NCBI GenBank assembly: GCA_947366645.1
Contig: CANBAX010000020.1
Location: forward strand, 1 to 10,678
DNA: 10,678 nucleotides
Reading direction: 5' to 3'
DNA from: an uncultured Clostridia bacterium
GTDB taxonomy: Bacteria > Bacillota > Clostridia > Christensenellales > UBA1242
In this document: piece after piece, positions 5,497 to 10,678 of the stretch
Layout of the letters: every line of letters begins with the position of its first letter
Numbering within the stretch: the first letter of the stretch is position 1
Made by a program: the position numbers and the translations under genes
Notes under the pieces: generated by a model
Database searches by the model: none
What the model saw: only the letters and a program-made list of their open reading frames with translations
Told to the model about the DNA's origin: nothing

Positions 5497-7926
5497 ATGA
5501 ATTATCAAGGAGGCTCCTTTTCTGATAGTATTGAAAAGGTAATCAAAAATGCCAGCAAGTTTGCACTAAGGTTTGGAAGTAACCTAGTCGGAAGTGAGCA
5601 TATTTTGTACGGGCTTGCAAGTGTAAGGGACTGCCTTGCCAGCAAATTTTTGGCGGAGGCAGGGGTAACCGAGCCTGCACTATTCGAGTTTTTTGAGGAG
5701 AACGCACCGGAAGATAATCTTTTTGGAATGGAGGTGGAACTTACGCCACGCACCAAAGACTTATTCCGTATGGCACAGCAAATCGCTCTTCAACTGAATC
5801 ATTCGTTTTTAGGTGCTGAACACCTACTACTCGCACTTCTAAGTAGCGTAGGTAGCGTAGCATATAAAATCCTTGTTGGCCAGTTCGGGGTAGATGTAGA
5901 GGAAATGAAAGCGAAAATCATCAACGCACTCAGTGCAAATAAGCCAGAAAAGGAAGAGGGAAACAAACAAACCGGTAGTACCCTACCTGAAAAGTTATTA
6001 GACATGGGTACTGACATCACGCTAAAAGCACGTGAGCATAAACTTGACCCAGTTATAGGTCGTGAGGGTGAGATAGAGCGTGTGGTTGAAATTCTTTGCC
6101 GTAAAACAAAGAATAATCCTGTGCTTATAGGTGAGGCAGGCGTAGGTAAAACAGCGGTTGTAGAAGGTCTTGCACAGGCGATAGTAAGCGGTAATGTCCC
6201 AGAGATACTTAAAGATAAGGTTATTTATTCCCTTGAAATCGGCGGACTTATGGCAGGCACAAAATATCGTGGTGCTATGGAGGAGAAATTAAAGGACGCT
6301 ATAGAAACGATAATATCCAGCCAAAATATCATAGTGTTCATTGATGAGATTCACACTCTTGCCCAAGCCGGCAGTGAGAAGGGGGAAACTTCTCCGGCAG
6401 ATATGTTAAAACCATACCTTGCAAGAGGGGAACTTCAAACCATAGGTGCTACCACCACCGATGAATATAGGAAATTTATTGAGAAAGATAAGGCACTTGA
6501 GCGAAGATTTCAACCAATAATAGTAAATCCGCCTTCTGTTGAGGAGACTATTCAGATACTTAAAGGCTTAAGGGACTCATATGAGGCGTTTCATAAAATC
6601 ACTATCACCGATGAGGCAATAGAGGCGGCGGCAACTTTAAGTGATAGATACATCATGGATAGAAGCCTGCCTGATAAGGCGATAGACTTAATTGATGAGG
6701 CAAGCAGTAAAGCAAAGGTAAATTTCACGGTTAAGCCTCAAGCGATAAGGGAAATAGAGGAAAAAATAAAGGCACTTTCCGCAAGCAGAGATGAAGCGTC
6801 AATTCAGCGTAATTATGAAAAGGCGGCGAAACTCCAGTCCTCTATTATAAATCTAGAAAACGAACTTAAGAAGAAGAGCGATAAACTTAATATTAAAAAA
6901 GAAGCAATTAAAGCAATAGGCGGGAATGAAATAGCGGAGGTGGTATCAAAGTGGACGGGAATACCTGTTACAAGGATTACCGAAAGCGAGAAACAAAAAC
7001 TCATACACCTTGAGGAGATTCTTCATAAGCGTGTTGTGGGGCAAAATACGGCGGTAGACGCGGTGGCTAAGGCGATTAGAAGGTCAAGGGTAGGGCTTCA
7101 AGATTCCAAACGACCTATCGGCTCCTTCCTATTTATGGGGCAGACAGGTGTCGGCAAAACCGAACTTAGTAAAGCGATAGCCGAGGCAATGTTTGATGAT
7201 GAAAATAATATAATCAGAATTGATATGAGTGAATATATGGAGTCGCATACTGTGTCAAAACTTATCGGCGCGCCTCCAGGCTATGTCGGTTTTGATGAGG
7301 GTGGCCAACTTACCGAGCAGGTTAGACGCCGTCCATATAGCGTAGTACTTTTTGATGAGATAGAAAAGGCGCACCCAGATGTACTCAATTCACTTTTGCA
7401 GATACTTGATGATGGTAGACTTACAGACGGTCAAGGGCGTACAGTAAGTTTTAAAAATACGATAATAATCATGACCTCCAACCTTGGCGCTAATGAAGTT
7501 AAGGAGCAGCATAAATCCCTTGGCTTTGGTGATGAGGGTATTGAGGCGGTTGATAATAATAAGATTTATATGGACGCCTTAAAACGTAAATTTAAGCCAG
7601 AACTGATAAATCGTATTGACGTGATATGTATCTTTGACCCGCTTACACAAGAGGACCTTGTAAAGATAGCCAAAATACTAATATCTAATATCAATAAACG
7701 ATTAAAGGAGAAAAACCTTTCGCTTATGATAACCGAGGAAGCCCTTGAATATGTTGTCACCCACGGCTCGAATATAGAGTATGGTGCAAGACCACTAAAA
7801 AGATATATTCAGCAGGAGATAGAGGACCAAATTGCAGAAAAAATGCTGCTAGGCCAATTAAATAATGAGGGTGCGATAGTAATCGACGCCGACGAAAACG
7901 GCTTAACCTTCACGAATGAGAAATAA
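5497..7926 (+). CDS. clpC: ATP-dependent Clp protease ATPase subunit ClpC
   Basis: ClpC is a hexameric AAA+ unfoldase that feeds substrates, including arginine-phosphorylated proteins, into ClpP. The 809-residue chain has two Clp_N repeats with GSEH (E34) and GAEH (E108). These glutamates match the phospho-arginine contacts known in B. subtilis ClpC (E32, E106). D1 carries Walker A GEAGVGKT (212-219) and Walker B FIDE (D283-E284). The short UVR-like middle domain lies at about 425-470 and contains NYEKAA (439-444). D2 carries GQTGVGKT (548-555) and LFDE (D620-E621), then an LGF tripeptide (675-677) at the place of the ClpP-docking loop, and a Clp C-terminal domain. The ribosome binding site CGGAGG (5485-5490) lies in the end of mcsB, three bases before the stop and start. 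Transcription ends at the palindrome at 8097-8127. Confidence 0.98.
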   Translation: MNYQGGSFSDSIEKVIKNASKFALRFGSNLVGSEHILYGLASVRDCLASKFLAEAGVTEPALFEFFEENAPEDNLFGMEVELTPRTKDLFRMAQQIALQLNHSFLGAEHLLLALLSSVGSVAYKILVGQFGVDVEEMKAKIINALSANKPEKEEGNKQTGSTLPEKLLDMGTDITLKAREHKLDPVIGREGEIERVVEILCRKTKNNPVLIGEAGVGKTAVVEGLAQAIVSGNVPEILKDKVIYSLEIGGLMAGTKYRGAMEEKLKDAIETIISSQNIIVFIDEIHTLAQAGSEKGETSPADMLKPYLARGELQTIGATTTDEYRKFIEKDKALERRFQPIIVNPPSVEETIQILKGLRDSYEAFHKITITDEAIEAAATLSDRYIMDRSLPDKAIDLIDEASSKAKVNFTVKPQAIREIEEKIKALSASRDEASIQRNYEKAAKLQSSIINLENELKKKSDKLNIKKEAIKAIGGNEIAEVVSKWTGIPVTRITESEKQKLIHLEEILHKRVVGQNTAVDAVAKAIRRSRVGLQDSKRPIGSFLFMGQTGVGKTELSKAIAEAMFDDENNIIRIDMSEYMESHTVSKLIGAPPGYVGFDEGGQLTEQVRRRPYSVVLFDEIEKAHPDVLNSLLQILDDGRLTDGQGRTVSFKNTIIIMTSNLGANEVKEQHKSLGFGDEGIEAVDNNKIYMDALKRKFKPELINRIDVICIFDPLTQEDLVKIAKILISNINKRLKEKNLSLMITEEALEYVVTHGSNIEYGARPLKRYIQQEIEDQIAEKMLLGQLNNEGAIVIDADENGLTFTNEK

Positions 7927-7943
7927 TGTTACCAGCGATTTTT

Positions 7944-8092
7944 TGTCATTTCATCTTACAATCTTGTCATTCTGAGTGGAGCAGTAGCGAAGTCGAAGAA
8001 TCTAGCGTAGCGGTAAAAAGTGCTTAAGGCGGTGTCATTTAGACCGACCTCTTTTTGTCATTTCGACCGAAACGCAGTGAAGCGGAGAAATC
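7944..8092 (+). repeat. Cluster of TGTCATT-headed palindromic repeat fragments
   Basis: Four TGTCATT heads occur at 7944, 7965, 8033 and 8056. Two units look whole. One spans 7965-8003, starts TGTCATTCTGAG and ends GAAGAATCT, with ATTCT/AGAAT ends. The other spans 8056-8092, starts TGTCATTTCGACCGA and ends GAGAAATC, with ATTTC/GAAAT ends and an inner CGC/GCG pair. The units at 7944 and 8033 look truncated. They resemble the short dispersed palindromic repeats common in intergenic regions of gut bacteria. No coding frame is evident in 7927-8096. Confidence 0.6.
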
Positions 8093-8096
8093 CATT

Positions 8097-8127
8097 AAAA
8101 AAGCATATCACTTTGATATGCTTTTTT
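8097..8127. terminator. Bidirectional intrinsic terminator between clpC and a converging gene
   Basis: The arm AAAAAAGCATATCA (8097-8110), a 3-nt loop (CTT) and the arm TGATATGCTTTTTT (8114-8127) form a perfect hairpin with a T run on either strand. It can end clpC transcription from the left and the hypothetical minus-strand gene from the right. The stop codon of that gene (8126-8128) lies inside the right arm. Confidence 0.92.
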
Positions 8128-8638
8128 ACTCCCATTCATTTATAGCAAAAATTTGTTTTCCATCGCATACTAATACATTCTTTGCATTTGTAATACATCT
8201 GTTAACGTAGTCATAGTCAAGCGTTTGAGGGCAGTGCTTGCCAATACTGTCAAAAAGACTGTGGGCAACCTGTCTTGCTTTTTCTTCATTGTGAGTTTCA
8301 GATACAATTTGCATACAGATGTTTAATTCTTGAAAAATCAAATTGCGTAAGTGTCCACCACCAATGCGTTCGGTGGTTTCAAGAAGTTTCTGTTCCAAAC
8401 TATTTAATCCTGCTTCAGTTTTCACTCTTTGTAAAAGACGCTTAATTGTTTTATTTTCAATTTTTTTTACTGCTTTTTGCATTGCTGTGGAATCATCGCT
8501 GTTTTGGGTCTCAGCGATAATGTTTGCGTAATCGATGTATTCACCAGCAAGTTTTGCCACCTTTTTACTAAATTTTTCTCCGTCATGCTGCATACGATAG
8601 TCTTGATAATTTGCAACAGCCTTTTGTGTCTTTGTCAT
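8126..8638 (-). CDS. Hypothetical helical protein, 170 aa
   Basis: I do not recognise this family. The 170-residue sequence is rich in Lys, Glu and Gln, predicted mostly helical, with no signal peptide or membrane segment. A Gly-Gly-Gly-His turn (in ERIGGGHLRN) sits in the middle, and three cysteines lie in the C-terminal half near CMQIV, KHCPQ and NRCITN, with a fourth in VCDGKQIFAINEWE at the end. The start was set at the ATG at 8638 because AGGGAGGAATT directly precedes it. An upstream in-frame TTG at 8686 is part of the promoter -35 box. It is a single-gene unit with its own promoter and terminator, converging on clpC and divergent from hpf. Expression may depend on the length of the C tract in its promoter. 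Confidence 0.8.
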   Translation of the reverse strand: MTKTQKAVANYQDYRMQHDGEKFSKKVAKLAGEYIDYANIIAETQNSDDSTAMQKAVKKIENKTIKRLLQRVKTEAGLNSLEQKLLETTERIGGGHLRNLIFQELNICMQIVSETHNEEKARQVAHSLFDSIGKHCPQTLDYDYVNRCITNAKNVLVCDGKQIFAINEWE

Positions 8639-8659
8639 AATTCCTCCCTTATACTTCTC

Positions 8660-8686
8660 ATTATACTCGGGGGGGGGAGTTGTCAA
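8660..8686 (-). promoter_or_regulatory. Consensus promoter with a C9 tract in a 15-bp spacer
   Basis: On the minus strand, TTGACA (8681-8686) and TATAAT (8660-8665) are both perfect, but the spacer (8666-8680) is 15 bp rather than 17. It contains nine consecutive C residues (8669-8677 read as G on the plus strand). Transcription would start near 8653, about 15 bases before the ATG at 8638. A homopolymer between the hexamers is the layout of phase-variable promoters; two more C residues would give the optimal spacing. Confidence 0.8.
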
Positions 8687-8729
8687 GCATTTTGCAAAAA
8701 AAAGTTAAAATAATTACATTTAAAATCAT

Positions 8730-8758
8730 TTGCTTTGAAAGCCATTAATATTTATAAT
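8730..8758 (+). promoter_or_regulatory. Promoter for hpf and the small membrane protein gene
   Basis: TTGCTT (8730-8735) and a perfect TATAAT (8753-8758) are separated by 17 bp, in an AT-rich region. Transcription should begin near 8765, giving a leader of about 45 bases before the TTG start at 8810. It diverges from the promoter at 8660-8686. Confidence 0.75.
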
Positions 8759-8766
8759 ATAAGCAT

Positions 8767-8787
8767 GGGACGAGATGGTGTCTCCCC
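8767..8787 (+). promoter_or_regulatory. Possible 5' hairpin in the hpf leader
   Basis: GGG (8767-8769) and GAGA (8772-8775) can pair with TCTC (8781-8784) and CCC (8785-8787), with an AC bulge and a TGGTG loop. It would lie at the very 5' end of the predicted transcript, upstream of the AAGGAGG at 8795-8801, and could protect the message or affect translation. The stem is short, so this may be chance. Confidence 0.3.
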
Positions 8788-8809
8788 AGTAAATAAGGAG
8801 GTAAAGAAA

Positions 8810-9352
8810 TTGAAAATTGATATTGTAGAAAAAGGTGGCTATAAAGCAAGCCAAAGATTAAAAAAGATACTTACCGATAAACTCAATAAACTTGAACGCT
8901 ATTTTGGCGAAGATGTTAATGCCAAAGTGGTTTGCAGCAAGGAAGACAAGCGGGAGAAACTTGAAATAACTCTCAAAAATAAAGGAATGCTTTATCGCAG
9001 TGAGGTTGCCAGCGGAAATATATATGATAATATTGACCTTGTGCTTCCAAAACTTGAAAAGCAGATAGTTCGTGCGGTTGAAAAGAAAAAATCAAAAGCA
9101 AAATCAGATAGAAAAAGTGTTAGGACAATGGAAGTTCCTTTTGAATTTCTTGCCGAAGAGCCTGAAACTTTGCCAGAGGTATTCAAGAAAAAGACTTTCG
9201 AGCTTGACCCTATGTCAATAGATGAAGCGCGCTATGCAATAGAGCGTGTTGGACATGATTTCTACATCTTCCTCAATGCAAAAACTGGAAGAGTAAATGT
9301 AATGTATAAGCGTCATGATAATAAACTTGGCGTTATAGACGTTAAATTTTAG
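8810..9352 (+). CDS. hpf: Long-form ribosome hibernation promoting factor
   Basis: Long HPF binds the 30S decoding region and joins two 70S ribosomes into inactive 100S dimers in stationary phase or stress. The 180-residue protein has the N-terminal S30AE (YfiA-like) domain at about 1-95 (KIDIVEKGGYKASQRLKK onward), a charged linker, and the C-terminal dimerisation domain at about 124-180 with FKKKTFELDPMSIDEA and YIFLNAKTGRVNVMYKRHD. The start was set at TTG 8810 because AAGGAGG (8795-8801) lies eight bases upstream and the S30AE fold begins right there. The in-frame ATG at 8735 lies inside the promoter and would add 25 residues unlike the family. The stop codon forms part of the next gene's ribosome binding site. 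Confidence 0.95.
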   Translation: MKIDIVEKGGYKASQRLKKILTDKLNKLERYFGEDVNAKVVCSKEDKREKLEITLKNKGMLYRSEVASGNIYDNIDLVLPKLEKQIVRAVEKKKSKAKSDRKSVRTMEVPFEFLAEEPETLPEVFKKKTFELDPMSIDEARYAIERVGHDFYIFLNAKTGRVNVMYKRHDNKLGVIDVKF

Positions 9353-9360
9353 GAGGAATT

Positions 9361-9597
9361 ATGGCAACAGAAAAAAGAAAAACACTTACAAACATTATCA
9401 GTGAAGCGTTAAGCGGAATTATTATGATAGTTTGTGTTCTAATATATTTAATTTTAGGTTTTACAATTAATTTTTGGCACCCAGGCTGGATAATTATTGT
9501 TGGTGGTGGGCTTAGCGTAGGCATTTTAAATATAATCTTAAATGCAGTACATGACGCTAAAAATTTAAAGAAAGATGAAAAAGAAAAAACAGAATAA
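9361..9597 (+). CDS. Small two-helix membrane protein, 78 aa
   Basis: This is an unrecognised 78-residue protein with a short basic N-terminus (MATEKRKTLTN), two hydrophobic segments at roughly 15-37 and 43-63 joined by NFWHPGW, and a very charged C-terminal tail ending KKDEKEKTE. It would be an inner-membrane hairpin with both ends in the cytoplasm by the positive-inside rule. AGGAGG (9351-9356) precedes the ATG by four bases and overlaps the hpf stop, so its translation is probably coupled to hpf. Its operon with hpf hints at a stationary-phase or stress role, which is inference only. Confidence 0.85.
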   Translation: MATEKRKTLTNIISEALSGIIMIVCVLIYLILGFTINFWHPGWIIIVGGGLSVGILNIILNAVHDAKNLKKDEKEKTE

Positions 9598-9625
9598 AAA
9601 ACTTGGATAATTATCCAAGTTTTTT
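9596..9625. terminator. Bidirectional intrinsic terminator after the hpf unit
   Basis: The arm AAAAAACTTGGATAA (9596-9610) and the arm TTATCCAAGTTTTTT (9611-9625) make a perfect 30-bp palindrome with T runs in both directions. It ends the hpf transcript from the left and the converging hypothetical gene from the right, whose stop codon (9624-9626) overlaps its edge. Confidence 0.92.
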
Positions 9626-10088
9626 ATTCTGCCTCATCTGCGTATTTGTTTTTTTCGCATTCGCTTTCGTATTCAAATAGCGCTTCTTTAAGTTCTTTAC
9701 TGCCAAACTCCATGATAATTTGTCTATGTGCAGCCTTGTTTGCGGAAGGCACATGTTTTAAATATTGAAGGCTCCAAATAGGGGAGCTGGCTTTTAAAAC
9801 CTCTTGTTCATGTATAGGTATGTCACAACCTTCTATATCTCTTGCGGTATAGTAATTTATTTCAGGGTCATGCCCATCTGCGATAAGGCTAAGTAAATTT
9901 TCTTTTTCTAGTTCACTTTCGTTTTCAAATTCCTTTAAAAAGCAAAATATGAACAAAGTATTTTTTTCGTGCTTGATAAATTTTTGGGCAAGTCTAAAAA
10001 GATTCGACCTTTCTTGTTTATACTTTGGATTTTTCATTCGCTCTATAATTTCAAAATAGTCATTAGGAGTAAAATGCTTTTTTTTCAT
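9624..10088 (-). CDS. Hypothetical repeat-like protein, 154 aa
   Basis: I do not recognise a named family. The first 70 residues are charged and helical. Residues 74-100 and 102-129 look like two copies of a 28-residue helical unit: the YYTARDIEGCDIPIHEQEVL stretch (79-98) can be laid over 107-126 with H93 matching H121 and hydrophobic positions in register. This resembles degenerate short helical repeats (a Y-x-A-R-D-I/V-x-G-x-D-I pattern) found in clostridial proteins of unknown role. There is no signal peptide or membrane segment. The ATG at 10088 follows GTGGAGGGAACTT. An A8 run directly follows the ATG. It is a single-gene unit with a perfect consensus promoter and a shared terminator. 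Confidence 0.8.
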   Translation of the reverse strand: MKKKHFTPNDYFEIIERMKNPKYKQERSNLFRLAQKFIKHEKNTLFIFCFLKEFENESELEKENLLSLIADGHDPEINYYTARDIEGCDIPIHEQEVLKASSPIWSLQYLKHVPSANKAAHRQIIMEFGSKELKEALFEYESECEKNKYADEAE

Positions 10089-10111
10089 AAGTTCCCTCCA
10101 CTTATATCAAA

Positions 10112-10140
10112 ATTATACTATACTTCAACCTAGTTGTCAA
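10112..10140 (-). promoter_or_regulatory. Perfect sigma-A-type promoter for the 154-aa hypothetical gene
   Basis: On the minus strand TTGACA (10135-10140) and TATAAT (10112-10117) are both exact and separated by the ideal 17 bp. Transcription should start near 10105, leaving a short leader with GGAGGG before the ATG at 10088. This is the strongest-looking promoter in the window. Confidence 0.88.
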
Positions 10141-10155
10141 TGGCTTTTTTGCAAC

Positions 10156-10178
10156 AAAAAAAGTGCACCATGGCACTT
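10156..10178 (-). terminator. Intrinsic terminator of rpsT
   Basis: Read on the minus strand, AAGTGC (10173-10178), a 6-nt loop and GCACTT (10161-10166) form a stem that runs into seven T residues (plus-strand A at 10156-10162). The rpsT stop codon (10177-10179) overlaps the first stem bases, so the gene ends directly in its terminator. Confidence 0.8.
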
Positions 10179-10449
10179 ACTTGGATTTTTTTAAATCGTC
10201 AAGCATCTTAGCATAGTGAGCTTTTTTGCGGTTAGCACTATTAGTATGAATAACATTTTCACGTGCAGCACTGTCCATTAAAGAAACGACATCATTGTAA
10301 GCAACTTCTGCAGTGGCAGTATCTTTGTTTGCTACAGCAAGTTTAAATTTCTTAGCGTAAGTAGCGATACGAGATTTAATTGCTTTGTTTTCAGCGGTCT
10401 TTTTTTCGATAACTTTAACTCTTTTCTGTGCAGATTTAATATTTGGCAT
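10177..10449 (-). CDS. rpsT: 30S ribosomal protein S20
   Basis: S20 is a small, basic, helical primary-binding protein of the 30S subunit that contacts 16S rRNA. The 90-residue chain begins MPNIKSAQKRVK, the family's signature N-terminus, and contains ENKAIKSRIATYAKKF and the conserved C-terminal block NVIHTNSANRKKAHYAKML. The length is normal. The start was placed at ATG 10449 with AAGGAGAAGATT upstream; a longer frame starting 18 bases earlier lacks support. It is monocistronic, with its own promoter and terminator. Confidence 0.98.
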   Translation of the reverse strand: MPNIKSAQKRVKVIEKKTAENKAIKSRIATYAKKFKLAVANKDTATAEVAYNDVVSLMDSAARENVIHTNSANRKKAHYAKMLDDLKKSK

Positions 10450-10477
10450 AATCTTCTCCTTAATCAAATTCTAGGCA

Positions 10478-10506
10478 AGTATAGCACATGAAAAGATAAT
10501 TTGCAA
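10478..10506 (-). promoter_or_regulatory. rpsT promoter with an extended -10
   Basis: On the minus strand TTGCAA (10501-10506) and TATACT (10478-10483) lie 17 bp apart. TGC immediately before TATACT gives a TGn extended -10. The leader from about 10471 to the ATG is short and contains AAGGAG. Confidence 0.75.
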
Positions 10507-10530
10507 GCAAAAATAAATAATTTTTGGAAA

Positions 10531-10678
10531 ATGTTTAAAAATAGATTTATGTTTGATTTAATAGATGAGTGTGGAAGGGATTTAGAGCGATACGGTTACG
10601 CAATAAAAAATATTGAATATGACGGCGTGCTAGGTTTTATGGAGATAGAAAGTGAGGAAAAAAGTAAGGCATTAAACC
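10531..10678 (+). CDS. Unidentified reading frame, truncated at the window edge
   Basis: An ATG at 10531 opens a frame that stays open for 49 codons to the end of the window, beginning MFKNRFMFDLIDECGRDLER and rich in acidic residues. Codon content looks like that of neighbouring genes. It diverges from rpsT. There is no clear ribosome binding site (only GGA a few bases upstream) and no good promoter; a second ATG at 10549 is also possible. The family cannot be named from this fragment. Confidence 0.45.
   Translation, partial: MFKNRFMFDLIDECGRDLERYGYAIKNIEYDGVLGFMEIESEEKSKALN

Noticed and set aside
7944..8092. A CRISPR array
   Set aside because: The units vary in length and sequence, spacing is irregular (21, 68 and 23 bp between heads), and there are no cas genes.
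8639..8686. A 16-residue N-terminal extension of the 170-residue hypothetical protein starting at TTG 8686
   Set aside because: That TTG is the first half of the -35 hexamer TTGACA and the extension encodes the promoter spacer; the ATG at 8638 has a strong ribosome binding site.
8735..8809. A 25-residue N-terminal extension of HPF from ATG 8735
   Set aside because: It starts inside the promoter and does not resemble the S30AE domain; TTG 8810 follows AAGGAGG.

Overview
The window is a low-GC chromosomal segment from a Bacillota (Firmicutes) bacterium, probably an uncultured clostridial lineage. The evidence is an mcsA-mcsB-clpC arginine-phosphorylation/protein-quality-control cluster, a long-form hpf, and strong AGGAGG-type ribosome binding sites with some TTG starts. 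No mobile element, CRISPR array, rRNA or tRNA is visible. The first 45 bases are not biological. They match the inner end of an Illumina P5 adapter, an 8-nt index and the TruSeq read-1 primer site, so the window starts at an untrimmed contig end.

Layout. Positions 46-1163 (minus) carry a Y-family DNA polymerase (dinB-like), whose stop codon borrows one adapter base. Divergent from it, 1214-4257 (plus) carries a short amidohydrolase-fold protein that has lost its visible metal ligands, followed two bases later by the S1-domain RNA-binding protein Tex. A 77-bp gap with a tandem direct repeat (4261-4315) leads into a tightly packed mcsA (4335-4502), mcsB (4489-5493) and clpC (5497-7926) unit. 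The mcsA gene encodes only 55 residues and starts at TTG.

Positions 7927-8127 hold several TGTCATT-headed palindromic repeat fragments and a perfect bidirectional terminator shared with a converging hypothetical gene (8126-8638, minus). That gene's promoter has consensus -35 and -10 hexamers separated by a short spacer containing a C9 homopolymer. Divergent from it, hpf (TTG start, 8810-9352) and a two-helix membrane protein (9361-9597) form a coupled pair, ending in another perfect palindromic terminator shared with a second converging hypothetical gene (9624-10088, minus) that has a fully consensus promoter. rpsT (10177-10449, minus) has its own promoter and terminator. An unidentified reading frame runs off the right edge.

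How the genes fit together: McsB would phosphorylate arginines on damaged proteins, McsA would activate McsB, and ClpC (with ClpP encoded elsewhere) would recognise phospho-arginine and degrade the protein. Both ClpC N-domain glutamates expected to contact phospho-arginine are present. The kinase side is unusual: McsA is reduced to one half of its zinc-binding region, McsB has Ser where the phosphagen-kinase reactive Cys normally sits and lacks most of the RDxxRA allosteric motif, and no ctsR gene or CtsR box adjoins the cluster. This reduced McsA/McsB system, the homopolymer promoter and the ligand-less amidohydrolase are the main points worth a second look.
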